From assembly GCA_910587675.1 (NCBI GenBank), contig CAJUMU010000009.1, positions 7,481 through 71,480 on the forward strand: a DNA stretch of 64,000 bases, in the 5' to 3' direction. This stretch comes from an uncultured Alistipes sp. (lineage in GTDB: Bacteria > Bacteroidota > Bacteroidia > Bacteroidales > Rikenellaceae). This document shows, piece by piece, positions 16,835 to 26,194 of the stretch. The notes below the pieces were generated by a model. The model had not been told where the DNA came from. It ran no database searches and was given only the letters and a program-made list of their open reading frames with translations. The position numbers and the translations under genes are program-made. Positions within the stretch are counted from its first letter, which is position 1, and each line of letters opens with the position of its first letter.

Positions 16835-17931
16835 AGAGAGTGATATTGTCGGGCGGCGGCACGGGCGGACACATCTATCCCGCCGTGGCCGTGGCCGAGG
16901 CCCTGCGCCGCAAGTGGGGCGATAAGGTGGAGTTGCTTTTCGTGGGCGCCGAGGGCAAGATGGAGATGGAGAAGATCCCTGCTTTGGGGTACGATATAGC
17001 TGGCCTGCCGATAGCGGGTTTGCAGCGACGTTGGGATGTAAAGAATCTGCTGGTGCCTTGGAAGGTGCTGCGCAGCGTCTCGATGGCGCGGCGGGTGATC
17101 CGCGACTTTTCGGCCGACGTGGCGGTAGGCTTCGGAGGCTATGCCAGCGCGCCCGTGCTGTGGGCGGCGCAACGCATGGGCGTGCCGACCGTCATTCAGG
17201 AGCAGAACTCCTATGCGGGCGTCACCAACAAGATCTTGGCACGCGGCGCGCGACGCATATGCGTGGCCTACGACGGCATGGAACGGTTCTTTCCCGCCGA
17301 CCGCATAGTGATGACGGGTAACCCGCTGCGCGGAACATTCGCCGCCGCGGCGGCGAATGAGAGCGCCGAGGCTCTGGAGTTTTACGGATTGCGGCCCGAC
17401 CTGCCCGTGGTGCTGGTGGTGGGCGGTTCGCTCGGCACGCGGTCGCTCAACGAGATGATGAAGGGTTGGATCGCACGTACGGAAGGCGGCGCGCCCGTTC
17501 AGGTGCTGTGGCAGACAGGCAAATACTACGAGGCCGAGATGCGCGCGTTCCTCGCCGAGCATCCCGCGGCCAACATTCGGCAGATGGCGTTCATCGAGCG
17601 TATGGATCTGGCTTACGACGCGGCCGATCTGGTGGTGTCGCGCAGCGGCGCCTGCACAGTGTCGGAGTTGTGTCTGGTGGGCAAGCCAACGATCTTCGTC
17701 CCCTCGCCCAACGTGGCCGAGGATCACCAGACGCGCAACGCCGAAGCGTTGGTCGACAAGAACGCCGCCGTCATGGTGCGCGACGCCGAGGCGGTGAAGT
17801 GCGGCATGGAGCGCGCGACGGAACTGCTGGCCGACAAGGAGCGTCTGGCCGAACTGGCGCGCAATATCTCCGCGCTGGGGATCCGCGACGCGGCCGACAG
17901 AGTGGTGCGGCAGATCGAGAAGGAGTGGTAA
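16831..17931 (+). CDS. murG: UDP-N-acetylglucosamine-lipid II transferase MurG
   Basis: 366 aa from ATG 16831 (MKRVILSGGGTGGHIYP). The glycine-rich loop GGGTGGHIYP (8-17) and the second loop VGFGGYASAP, followed by the C-terminal donor site (VGGSLGTRSLN, SRSGACTVSEL, NVAEDHQTRNA), are diagnostic of this GT28 enzyme. It adds GlcNAc from UDP-GlcNAc to lipid I, giving lipid II, at the inner face of the cytoplasmic membrane. It overlaps the preceding small ORF by 4 bp and leads into murC after a family 1 repeat. The usual upstream partner ftsW is not present. Confidence 0.97.
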   Translation: MKRVILSGGGTGGHIYPAVAVAEALRRKWGDKVELLFVGAEGKMEMEKIPALGYDIAGLPIAGLQRRWDVKNLLVPWKVLRSVSMARRVIRDFSADVAVGFGGYASAPVLWAAQRMGVPTVIQEQNSYAGVTNKILARGARRICVAYDGMERFFPADRIVMTGNPLRGTFAAAAANESAEALEFYGLRPDLPVVLVVGGSLGTRSLNEMMKGWIARTEGGAPVQVLWQTGKYYEAEMRAFLAEHPAANIRQMAFIERMDLAYDAADLVVSRSGACTVSELCLVGKPTIFVPSPNVAEDHQTRNAEALVDKNAAVMVRDAEAVKCGMERATELLADKERLAELARNISALGIRDAADRVVRQIEKEW

Positions 17932-17955
17932 GGTTTTGTAAATCGGATGCGATCC

Positions 17956-18002
17956 ATCTTCGGCGGCCGGGGGCGCACCGAAGGTGCGAGCCGCCGAAGA
18001 TA
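17956..18002 (-). repeat. Intergenic palindromic repeat, family 1, copy 1 (inverted)
   Basis: A stem with arms atcttcggcggc and gccgccgaagat and an inner inverted pair gcgcacc/ggtgcga. Reverse-oriented copy of the elements at 42902, 58352 and 62876. It sits inside the cell-wall cluster between murG and murC. Confidence 0.85.
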
Positions 18003-18043
18003 GTAATGCCCATCGGGCATTACAAAATAAGACAATATAAAAA

Positions 18044-19444
18044 ATGGCATATAAGAACATATATTTCCTCGGAATCGGAGGAATAGGCATGAGCGCTCTG
18101 GCGCGTTATTTTCTGCACGAGGGCATCGCGGTGGCGGGTTACGACCGCACGGCTTCGGCCCTGACCGAGGCCCTTGCGCGCGAGGGCGCGACGGTGACAT
18201 ACGACGACGGCGCGGAGCATATCCCCGCGGCATTCCGCGACCCCGCCACGACGATGGCGGTGTACACCCCAGCCGTGCCGCACGACCATCCGCAGATGCG
18301 CTTTTTCCGCGAAGGAGGCTTCGTAATAGAGAAACGTTCGCAGATGCTGGGTCATCTGTCGGAGAGCAAATACGTCATGGCAGTGGCGGGCACCCACGGC
18401 AAGACCACCACTTCGACCCTCATAGCATGGCTCAACCGCGTCGCGACGGGCGGCGGCAGCGCATTCCTCGGTGGCATATCGAAGAATTTCGACGGCAATC
18501 TGGTGCTCGGCGCGGGAGACCGCTTGGCCGTGGAGGCCGACGAGTTCGACCGTTCGTTCCTGCGCCTGCGTCCCGACGTGGCCGTGATTACGGCCGTGTC
18601 GGCCGACCATCTCGATATTTACGGCACGTACGAGGCCGTGGTCGAGGCGTTCGGGCAGTTCGCGGGGCTGGTGAAGCGCGGCGGCCACCTGATCCTCAAA
18701 CTCGGAGTGGAGATCGCGACGCCCGCCGAGGGGGTACATGTGTGGCGCTACAGTTACGACACCCCGTGCGACTTCTATGCCGCCGACGTGAAGCCCTGCG
18801 GCGGCGGATATTACGATTACGACATAGTGACCCCGTCGGGCCGCATCGAGGGGTGCCGGACGGGCATCCCGGGCCGGATCAACGTCGAGAACTCGGTGGC
18901 TGCCGCCGCGTCGATGTGGTGCGCGGCCGAGGCGCGCGGCGAGAGGCTCGACCACGATCTGCTGCGCAAGGGGCTGGCGGAGTTCGCGGGCGTGAAGCGA
19001 CGCTTCGAATTTTACGTCAACACCCCGCGGCAGGTATACATGGACGATTACGCCCACCATCCCGAGGAGCTGGAGGCAGCGATAGCCTCGGTGCGCGGCA
19101 TGTTCCCCGATCGCAAGCTCACGGCGGTGTTCCAGCCTCATCTCTACACCCGCACGCGCGACTTTCACAAGGAGTTCGCGGCGGCGTTGTCGCAGGCCGA
19201 CGAGGTGCTGCTGCTGCCCGTCTACCCCGCGCGCGAGGAGCCTATCGAGGGCGTCTCGTCGCGCATGATAGCCGATCTGGTCGCGGCGCCGTGCGACATG
19301 TGCGAGCGCGAGGATCTGGCGCGGCGGTTGGGCGAGGCCGACACCGACGTGGTGGTGACCTTCGGCGCGGGCAATATCGATGCCTGCTGCGCCGACGTGG
19401 CCCGCGAATTGGAACGAAAAGCGGGCGGCGGCGCGCGCGGATAA
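18044..19444 (+). CDS. murC: UDP-N-acetylmuramate--L-alanine ligase
   Basis: 466 aa. The N-terminal Rossmann-like UDP-binding loop GIGGIGMSALA (10-20) and the ATP-binding loop GTHGKTT (116-122) are typical of Mur ligases. Later motifs include EADEFDRSFL, the NVENSVAA segment and DDYAHHPEE, which fit MurC rather than MurD-F. It adds L-Ala to UDP-MurNAc, the first step of the peptidoglycan stem peptide. It lies between murG and ftsQ, and ftsQ follows after 16 bp. Confidence 0.96.
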   Translation: MAYKNIYFLGIGGIGMSALARYFLHEGIAVAGYDRTASALTEALAREGATVTYDDGAEHIPAAFRDPATTMAVYTPAVPHDHPQMRFFREGGFVIEKRSQMLGHLSESKYVMAVAGTHGKTTTSTLIAWLNRVATGGGSAFLGGISKNFDGNLVLGAGDRLAVEADEFDRSFLRLRPDVAVITAVSADHLDIYGTYEAVVEAFGQFAGLVKRGGHLILKLGVEIATPAEGVHVWRYSYDTPCDFYAADVKPCGGGYYDYDIVTPSGRIEGCRTGIPGRINVENSVAAAASMWCAAEARGERLDHDLLRKGLAEFAGVKRRFEFYVNTPRQVYMDDYAHHPEELEAAIASVRGMFPDRKLTAVFQPHLYTRTRDFHKEFAAALSQADEVLLLPVYPAREEPIEGVSSRMIADLVAAPCDMCEREDLARRLGEADTDVVVTFGAGNIDACCADVARELERKAGGGARG

Positions 19445-19460
19445 CAGAAGATAGGCTCTT

Positions 19461-20555
19461 ATGCACAGGACGATTAAAATAACGGTGATGATCCTGCTGT
19501 GGATCTTCGTCGCGGCGTTCGTGGTGGTGTTCGACCGCCGCGCGGCGCGGCATCGCGCCGAGACGAAAGTGCGCGCCCTCGCCGTCGATATCGTCGACAG
19601 CCTGCGCGACGAGACGCTGGTTTCGAGCGACGCGGTGCGCCGCTGGATCGCGGGCAGCAAGATCGCGACCGTGGGGGTCCCCCTCGCCGAGGTCGATCTG
19701 GCGGGCATCGAGCAGGCCATACTGCGCAACGGCTTCGTGGAGCGCGCCAACGCTTACGTCACATACGACGGCGAGCTGCGGGTGGAGGTGAGCCAGCGGC
19801 GGCCTCTGCTGCGCCTGCTGGTCGACGGTTACGACTGTTACGTGACGGCCGACGGATTCGTCTTTCCAGCGCCGCGGTCGGCGTCGGCCTACGTGCCCGT
19901 GGTGACGGGCAGTTACGCCCCTCCCGTGCCGCCGAAATACGTGGGTCGCGTGGAGGATCACATCGCCTCGCGCGTGGCCGAATCCGAGGCGCGCATTGTG
20001 GAGATGCAGTACGAAAAAGTGCCGCTTTTCCAGTCGGACAAAGCGGTCGAGGATTCGCTGCGCAGCGTGCGCCGCATGCGTATCAAGAAGGGACTTTTCG
20101 AGAGCCACGACCACTTCGACGAGCGTGTGGCGGCTCTCCGTGCGCGCAAGGCCGATCTGAGGCGCGACTACCGCTACCGTCAGCGCGAGATAGAGCGCAA
20201 ACTCGACGCCGTCACGGCGCGTCAGGACGCCGAGCGCGAGAATCAAAAAAAGTTGCGCAAAAGATATGAAGATTTCCTCAAACTCATTAACTTTGTAAGT
20301 TGTATCGAGGAGGACTCTTTCTGGCGCGCCGAGATAGTGCAGATCGTGGTCTCGACCATGAGCAGCGGCGATCCCGAAATAGAGCTGGTGCCCCGCGCGG
20401 GCGACCACACGGTGCTGCTGGGGTCGCTCGACGATGTGGACGAAAAGTTGGAGCGGCTGCTCTCGTTTTACGAGAACGGATTGCGCAACATCGGCTGGGA
20501 GAGTTTCCGCACCATCTCGGTGAAGTACAAGGGGCAGGTGGTGTGCACCAAATGA
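19461..20555 (+). CDS. ftsQ: FtsQ-like cell division protein with a long inserted coiled coil
   Basis: 364 aa. One N-terminal membrane helix (about 8-25) is followed by a POTRA-like segment (about 35-115, ending VSQRRPLLRL) and an FtsQ beta region. Position between murC and ftsA supports the call. Compared with the usual 240-290 residues there is extra sequence at about 157-272: a strongly charged helical stretch rich in Arg, Glu and Lys that looks like a coiled coil. The C-terminal part (about 290-362, ending TISVKYKGQVVCTK) resumes the FtsQ-like pattern. Role: bitopic divisome scaffold in the periplasm. The gene follows murC by 16 bp. Confidence 0.85.
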   Translation: MHRTIKITVMILLWIFVAAFVVVFDRRAARHRAETKVRALAVDIVDSLRDETLVSSDAVRRWIAGSKIATVGVPLAEVDLAGIEQAILRNGFVERANAYVTYDGELRVEVSQRRPLLRLLVDGYDCYVTADGFVFPAPRSASAYVPVVTGSYAPPVPPKYVGRVEDHIASRVAESEARIVEMQYEKVPLFQSDKAVEDSLRSVRRMRIKKGLFESHDHFDERVAALRARKADLRRDYRYRQREIERKLDAVTARQDAERENQKKLRKRYEDFLKLINFVSCIEEDSFWRAEIVQIVVSTMSSGDPEIELVPRAGDHTVLLGSLDDVDEKLERLLSFYENGLRNIGWESFRTISVKYKGQVVCTK

Positions 20556-20680
20556 GTCGCGCGCTAAGGCGGCGCGGCATGCGTTTTGACCCTATCGCGA
20601 TCGTGATGCGAACGAAGACAAATTATGCTTCGAGGTGCGCGATGCAAACGGAAAAGGAATAAAATAAAAAAGAGATAGCA

Positions 20681-22162
20681 GTGGATAACAAAAGTTACAT
20701 CGTGGCGGTCGATGTGGGATCATCGGAGGTGGTGGTCGCCGTGGGATCGCCTAACGAAGGCGGAGTGCTCGAGATATTGACCGTCGTTTCGGAGCCTACC
20801 GACGGAGTGTCGGCCGGTTTGGTGGATAACAGCAAATCGGTGGGGCAGGCCCTGCGCCGCGCCCGCGAGAGAGCCGAGCAGGAGGCCCGTATAGCCATAA
20901 CCGACGCCTATGTCGGCATTTCGGGCAAGTTCGTGCGTTGTGCCCGCTACACCGACCATGTCTTCGTCGAGGATGTCGAGAACTGCATCTCGCAGCGCGA
21001 CGTGAACGCCCTGATGGAGCGCATGCGCAACGTGAAGGCGGCCGACGGCGAGGTGATAATGGATCTCTTTCCCCTAAGCTACAAGGGCGACGCGGGCACC
21101 GAGATGCGGAATCCCGTGGGCTGTTACAGCAAGCAGCTCTCGTCGACCTACAACTTCATCCTCTGCGAGCACATGGCCAAGGACCGTCTGCGCCGCGTCT
21201 TTCTCGACGCGGGCATCAAGATCCGCGGCATGTTCGCCAACGCGGCCGTCATGGCCGACTCGGTGGTCTCGACCGACGATAAGGAGGAGGGCGTGGCCGT
21301 GGTTGATATCGGCGGCGGCGTTACCGACGTGGCGGTATATTACGGCGGCGCGTTGCGCTACATAGCCTCGATCCCCATCGGCGGCTCGGCCGTGAATGCC
21401 GACATACGCGCTTACGGAATCCCCGAGAAGCAGGTGGAGAAGCTCAAGAAACGTTACGGCACGGCGGTGGCCGATCTCACCCCCGACGACATCATACAGG
21501 TGCGCAACAGCAGCCGTTCGCTCAAATCGATCCTGCGGCTCAATCTGGCGGCCGTCATAGAGGCCCGCATGACCGACATAGCCGAGTACGTGTGGAACGA
21601 GATCCGCGACGCGGGTTTCGGCAAGAAACTCTCGGCAGGCATCGTGCTCACAGGCGGCGGCGCGGGACTTAAGAATATCGACGAGCTGTTCCGTCGCGTG
21701 ACGGGTCAGGAGGTGCGCGTGGCGTGCGCCGAGATGGGCGTGGCGACCGAATCGCTCGAAAAGGTATCGTCGCCCGCGTCGACGGTGGCGGTGTCGCTGC
21801 TGCTGCGCGGCGCGCAGACGGGCGCGTGTCCCGTAGGCGTACTGCATGTGGAGCAGCCCCGCGCGATCGAGGAGCAGCCCAAGGCGGCCGAGGAGCCCGC
21901 CACGGTGAACGACCGTTACGGCACGGCGGCGACGCGCGAGGCGGCGAAAGGGCCTGCGGTCGCGGATGCGCCCAAGCCCAAACCCGAGCGCGCGGAGGAG
22001 TCCGAGCCGTCGAAACCGTCGAATTCGGACGATTTCGAGGACGAGGCCGACGACGACATAGCCACGGGCAGCGGATGGTTCTCGAACATCTTCGGCAAGG
22101 TGCGCGAGGCCTTCGACGACGCGTTCAAGAAGCCCGACGACGATGGCGACGGCGAGTGGTGA
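20681..22162 (+). CDS. ftsA: Cell division protein FtsA
   Basis: 493 aa, with GTG as start codon (20681); no in-frame ATG gives a complete N-terminus. Actin-fold phosphate loops VAVDVGSSEVVVAVG (near residue 8-22) and VVDIGGGVTDVAVY (near 205-218) are present, with the adenosine motif TGGGAGLKNIDEL. After about residue 390 comes a long acidic, proline-rich linker and then a C-terminal amphipathic helix (WFSNIFGKVREAFDDAF), the membrane-targeting helix of FtsA. It tethers FtsZ filaments to the membrane. ftsZ follows after 22 bp. Confidence 0.95.
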   Translation: MDNKSYIVAVDVGSSEVVVAVGSPNEGGVLEILTVVSEPTDGVSAGLVDNSKSVGQALRRARERAEQEARIAITDAYVGISGKFVRCARYTDHVFVEDVENCISQRDVNALMERMRNVKAADGEVIMDLFPLSYKGDAGTEMRNPVGCYSKQLSSTYNFILCEHMAKDRLRRVFLDAGIKIRGMFANAAVMADSVVSTDDKEEGVAVVDIGGGVTDVAVYYGGALRYIASIPIGGSAVNADIRAYGIPEKQVEKLKKRYGTAVADLTPDDIIQVRNSSRSLKSILRLNLAAVIEARMTDIAEYVWNEIRDAGFGKKLSAGIVLTGGGAGLKNIDELFRRVTGQEVRVACAEMGVATESLEKVSSPASTVAVSLLLRGAQTGACPVGVLHVEQPRAIEEQPKAAEEPATVNDRYGTAATREAAKGPAVADAPKPKPERAEESEPSKPSNSDDFEDEADDDIATGSGWFSNIFGKVREAFDDAFKKPDDDGDGEW

Positions 22163-22184
22163 TAACAATTAACGAATCAGACAG

Positions 22185-23540
22185 ATGGAGGATTTGATGA
22201 ACGAACTCACGATGCCCAAGCAGGCATCTTCCATAATAACCGTGATCGGCGTGGGCGGCGCGGGCGGCAATGCCGTCAACCACATGTGGAACACGGGTAT
22301 CAAGGGCGTGAACTTTCTGGTGTGCAACACCGACCAGAAGGCGATGGACAACTCGCCCGTGAAGGACAAGATACGTCTGGGTCAGGACGGTCTGGGCGCG
22401 GGCAACGACCCCGAACGTGGCCGCGAGGCGGCCATGGAGTCGCTCGACCAGATTAAGCAATACATCGAAGCGTCGGGCACCCGCATGGTGTTCATAACCG
22501 CGGGCATGGGTGGCGGCACGGGTACGGGAGCCTCGCCCGTGATAGCCAAGATGGCCCACGAGATGGGGCTGCTCACGGTGGCGAACGTCACTTCGCCCCT
22601 CGGCATCGAGGGTCCCGCCCGCATCGATCAGGCGATGCGAGGCATCGAGGAGCTGCGCAAGTACGCCGACTCGCTGCTGGTAATCAACAACGACAGCATC
22701 CGCGAGATGTACGGCAAGCTGTCGCTCCCGCAGGCGTTCCGCAAGGCCGACGACATTCTGGCCGCCGCGACGAAGGGCATCGCCGAGATCATCACCGTCG
22801 AGAGCGCCTACATACGAGTCGACTTCGCCGATCTGGAGCGCGTGATGCGCGGCAGCGGACGCGCCCACATGGGCGTGGCGTCGGCCGAGGGCGAGGGCCG
22901 CGCGTTAGAGGCGGCACGCCGCTCGCTCTGCTCGCCGCTGCTGGACAGCAACCTGATCTCGGGCGCGAAAAACATCCTTATCAACATCTCGGCGGCCGAC
23001 ATCGAGACGGTGAGCTACGACGAGACGATGGAGATACTCAATTATATCCAGAGTTACGCCAGCTACAAGGACGAAGACGGCGTGGAGCACCGCGCCAACC
23101 TCATTTGGGGCGCAAGTTCCAAGACGATGGCCGACAACGTGCTGGAGGTGGTCGTGGTCGCGACGGGTTTCGACGACGACGATCCCATCGTGCGTCCCGT
23201 CTCGCCCTTCGCGCAGCCCGTGCCGGTCGACATAGAGCCGTTGGACGACGAGGAGGACGAGATAGAGATCATCGGGGGCGGGATGATTCCCCCCGCGGGA
23301 GCTTCGCAGGGCGCGGCGCCGCAGGCGCGGCACGCTTCGTCGCCCGCCGTGCTCGACCGCAAGCCGTCGAAATACAATAACATAGAGGTGGATATCCGCA
23401 CACCCGCATTCAAGCGTCGTAACGTGATGTTCGTAATCGAGCAGAACGACGGCGTGGCGCGCCGCAAGGAGGTGCTTCGCGAGGAGCAGGCCGAGGGCGC
23501 GGCCGAGCCGAAAAAGGGGTACGACAACCATCTGTTCTGA
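22185..23540 (+). CDS. ftsZ: Cell division GTPase FtsZ
   Basis: 451 aa. Tubulin-like GTPase with the N-terminal loop GVGGAGGNAVNHM (about 22-34), the signature GGGTGTG (109-115) and the T7 loop region NLDFADLERVM-like (IRVDFADLERVM). The C-terminus has a variable linker and a conserved-looking patch RTPAFKRR near residue 405, followed by about 40 charged residues. It forms the Z ring with FtsA. Last gene of the cluster murG-murC-ftsQ-ftsA-ftsZ. Confidence 0.97.
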   Translation: MEDLMNELTMPKQASSIITVIGVGGAGGNAVNHMWNTGIKGVNFLVCNTDQKAMDNSPVKDKIRLGQDGLGAGNDPERGREAAMESLDQIKQYIEASGTRMVFITAGMGGGTGTGASPVIAKMAHEMGLLTVANVTSPLGIEGPARIDQAMRGIEELRKYADSLLVINNDSIREMYGKLSLPQAFRKADDILAAATKGIAEIITVESAYIRVDFADLERVMRGSGRAHMGVASAEGEGRALEAARRSLCSPLLDSNLISGAKNILINISAADIETVSYDETMEILNYIQSYASYKDEDGVEHRANLIWGASSKTMADNVLEVVVVATGFDDDDPIVRPVSPFAQPVPVDIEPLDDEEDEIEIIGGGMIPPAGASQGAAPQARHASSPAVLDRKPSKYNNIEVDIRTPAFKRRNVMFVIEQNDGVARRKEVLREEQAEGAAEPKKGYDNHLF

Positions 23541-23578
23541 TATAAAGGCTCTTGTTCCAACGTTTCAGAGCTTGATTT

Positions 23579-23680
23579 CGACATCGCACCGCGATGTCTG
23601 CAGTTCGCCGCCACCCCGCGCGGCGGACTGCAACTCGCCAAAGGCTCGTGCAATCGCACCGCCGCCGGCGATCCGCAGAC
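23579..23680 (+). repeat. Intergenic repeat, family 2, copy 2
   Basis: Starts with the small palindrome acatcgcaccgcgatgt, then the core cagttcgccgccaccccgcg and ggcggactgcaactcgcc. It shares about 75 bp almost base for base with 55889-55985. An open frame of the following gldE gene runs through it, which is why a later start was chosen for gldE. Confidence 0.8.
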
Positions 23681-23686
23681 AAAGTC

Positions 23687-25036
23687 ATGTTCGGCACGGT
23701 CGAAACAAGTGTCTGCGACAACTATAATTTAGAATATCGATATTTGGAAGGTTCAGGCATAATATATTTGGGCTTCGGCCTGCACGCGGCCGTGCTGCTG
23801 GCCGTGACGGTCGTGCTGCTGACGATCTCGGCTCTGGTGTCGGGGTCCGAGGTGGCGTTCTTCTCGCTCACCCCGCGCGACTTGCAGGAGATGAGGGAGC
23901 ACGACGATTCGCGCGACCGCGCCATACTCCGCATGCTGTCCGACGTCGACGGTCTGCTGGCCACGATTCTGGTTACCAACAATCTGGTGAACATCTGCAT
24001 CGTCATACTCACCTCGAACATAATGAACGAGCTCTTTCTCTTCACGCGTTTCGAGTTCCTGTTCAAGACGGTGCTGGTGACATTCCTGCTGCTGCTCTTC
24101 GGTGAGATCCTGCCGAAGGTCTTCTCGCAGAGCAATCCGCGCGGATTCGCCCGCATGGTGGTCTATCCCGTCAGGGTGTTCGAATGGATCTGCTATCCCC
24201 TTTCGTACGTTTTGGTGCGCACGGGCGGACGCATCAGCCGTCTGGCGTCGCGCAACGCCGAGATCTCGATGGAGGAGCTGGCCGACGCCGTCGATCTGGC
24301 GCGCGGCTCGTCGCGCGAGGAGCACCAGATGCTGTCGGGCATAGTGAGCTTCGTCAACACCGAGGTCGAGGAGATCATGCGGCCTCGAATCGACATCACC
24401 GCGCTCGATATCAAGTCGACGTACGAGCAGGTCAAAAGTGTCATAATCGATTCGGGTTACTCGCGAATACCCGTCTACGACGAGGATCTGGACAATATCA
24501 AGGGCGCGCTCTATGTGAAAGACCTGCTGCCCCACATAACTTGCGGCGACGAATTCGGCTGGCAGCAACTGCTGCGCAAGATATATTTCGTGCCCAAGCA
24601 CAAGAAGATCGACGACTTGCTGCGCGAGTTTCAGGAGAACAAGATCCATGTGGCTATCGTGGTCGACGAGTACGGCGCGACGCAAGGACTGGTATCGCTG
24701 GAGGATATCCTCGAGGAGGTTGTGGGCGAAATTTCGGACGAGAGCGACGAGGACGAGTCGTTTTACGAGCGACTGAACGACAATACCTATATTTTCGACG
24801 GCAAAACGCACATAGTCGACTTCGAGCGTGTGATAGATGCGGGCGAGGATATCTTCGCCGACGTGCAGGGGCGCGCCGAGACGCTGGCGGGCCTGATGCT
24901 CGAATTGCGGCGCGACCTGCTGAAGAAGGGCGACACGGTCGAGGCCCACGGCATACGTCTCACGGTGCGGAAGATGGACGGCCGCCGTGTCGACAAGATA
25001 AAAGTGGTCGTCGGACGCGAGGGGAGCGATGAGTAG
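23687..25036 (+). CDS. gldE: GldE-like CNNM/CorC-type membrane protein
   Basis: 449 aa from ATG 23687 (MFGTVETSVCDNY); the longer frame would translate a repeat element. The N-terminal DUF21/CNNM transmembrane domain (about 28-190) has the typical SGSEVAFFSLTP motif. Two CBS domains follow (about 210-330) with the segment VVDEYGATQGLVSLEDILEE, then a C-terminal CorC/HlyC domain. In Bacteroidetes this form is annotated as gliding-motility-associated GldE even in non-gliding species; ion transport is the likelier biochemical role. Its stop overlaps the phosphopantetheinyl transferase start by 8 bp, a pairing common in the phylum. Confidence 0.88.
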   Translation: MFGTVETSVCDNYNLEYRYLEGSGIIYLGFGLHAAVLLAVTVVLLTISALVSGSEVAFFSLTPRDLQEMREHDDSRDRAILRMLSDVDGLLATILVTNNLVNICIVILTSNIMNELFLFTRFEFLFKTVLVTFLLLLFGEILPKVFSQSNPRGFARMVVYPVRVFEWICYPLSYVLVRTGGRISRLASRNAEISMEELADAVDLARGSSREEHQMLSGIVSFVNTEVEEIMRPRIDITALDIKSTYEQVKSVIIDSGYSRIPVYDEDLDNIKGALYVKDLLPHITCGDEFGWQQLLRKIYFVPKHKKIDDLLREFQENKIHVAIVVDEYGATQGLVSLEDILEEVVGEISDESDEDESFYERLNDNTYIFDGKTHIVDFERVIDAGEDIFADVQGRAETLAGLMLELRRDLLKKGDTVEAHGIRLTVRKMDGRRVDKIKVVVGREGSDE

Positions 25037-25691
25037 TCGCCGAATCGTTATCCGCGAAGGAGCCGCCGCGCTCGCGGCCGACATCATCCCCTCCGAGGCG
25101 GAGTCGGCGGCTGCGGCCGATGCCGAAGACCTTGCGTCCGTGAGCGGATTCGCCTCGGCGAGCCGACGGGCCGAGCGACTGGCATGGCGGAAACTGCTGC
25201 GCGAAGTGCTTGCGGAGTATTTCGGTTGCGCGTTTCCCGAAGGGCTGCGGATAGAGTATTCCGCAAGCGGCGCGCCTCGTCTCAAAGATTTTCCCGATAT
25301 GGAGATAAGCGTTTCGCACTGCCGCGACATGGCGGCGGTGGCTGTTTCGCATACCGGCGCGCCTGCCGAGAGCCGATGCGACGACGGCGGCGCGTGCGGC
25401 GTGGATATCGAACGCGCCGACCGCAACTTCGACCGCGCGACGTCGCGTTACCTCTCCCCCGCCGAACGGGCGTTGTCGTCCGACCCGCGTCTGCCCGCCG
25501 CGGTGTGGTGTGCCAAGGAGTGTCTGTTCAAGATGCAGGGACGCGAGGGGCTCGATCTGCTGCGCGACATAGTCGTCACGGGGATCGATTTCACCGCGGG
25601 AACTGTCGCGGGCCATATCGTCGGTCATCGCGAAGTCGCCATGCGCATGCTTTTCCCCGACGAAAAACATTTGATTATATTCCGCATCTGA
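25029..25691 (+). CDS. 4'-phosphopantetheinyl transferase superfamily protein
   Basis: 220 aa. The metal- and CoA-binding motifs are present: GVDIE (124-128) and WCAKE (160-164, from the family pattern W-x-x-K-E), plus SVSHC (about 94-98). It belongs to the Sfp-like two-domain group rather than the short AcpS. It transfers the phosphopantetheine arm of CoA to a serine of acyl or peptidyl carrier proteins; the carrier is not in the window. The start ATG lies 8 bp inside gldE, suggesting translational coupling. Confidence 0.88.
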   Translation: MSSRRIVIREGAAALAADIIPSEAESAAAADAEDLASVSGFASASRRAERLAWRKLLREVLAEYFGCAFPEGLRIEYSASGAPRLKDFPDMEISVSHCRDMAAVAVSHTGAPAESRCDDGGACGVDIERADRNFDRATSRYLSPAERALSSDPRLPAAVWCAKECLFKMQGREGLDLLRDIVVTGIDFTAGTVAGHIVGHREVAMRMLFPDEKHLIIFRI

Positions 25692-26194
25692 ATTTACGCG
25701 CACGCATGCCGCGCGTCTCGTATCGCATACCTTATTTTTATCATAGACGGCCCGCGGCACAATATATTCTCATCATACCGATCCGCAGACAATGCCGCCG
25801 CAATCGCATTACATTTCATAACTCCGCCATGTGCGAATCAAAACGGGCGTCGTACTCCGTCGAATAAATATTGCATAATAATGTCGATTTGTTACATATT
25901 CGAACATAAATAACGACCGAAAGGGGTATAAATAAATTTTTTTAGATATTTTTGCCTTTACGGAAACGCCGTAATACAGCCCTGAAAAACGGGTGTTTAG
26001 CCGAAAACTTTCGATTCGCAACCTATGGGCGGCGTTCGAATGCGATATGTAAGCAAATATGTACTATTATGTCATTATAAATAATTATGTCCCGCCGCAT
26101 TTATCCCCACATCAGGGGATTGTCCGCCGAAGCGGCCGTCGGTACCTTTGCATCGTCGACAGATAAGAACAAGATAAATACAACACCCAAACAA
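25692..26194 (+). other. AT-rich non-coding region before the TonB-receptor operon
   Basis: About 500 bp without a credible gene, clearly more AT-rich than its surroundings. It contains one well-formed promoter (26120-26150) and an upstream -7-like element (tatttttg, 25947-25954) without a good -33 partner. No riboswitch that I recognise. Long open frames here are antisense or read-through extensions. Confidence 0.6.
26120..26150 (+). promoter_or_regulatory. Bacteroidetes-type promoter for the TonB/C25-like operon
   Basis: TTG at 26120-26122, 20 bp, then tacctttg (26143-26150). The start of transcription would be near 26157, about 38 nt before the receptor ATG. Confidence 0.8.

Noticed and set aside
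25891..26055. Inverted ttacatat...ttcgaac motif around the promoter region of the TonB operon, as a possible invertible segment
   Set aside because: The arms match only with a 5-base gap and have no direct repeat; likely chance in AT-rich DNA.
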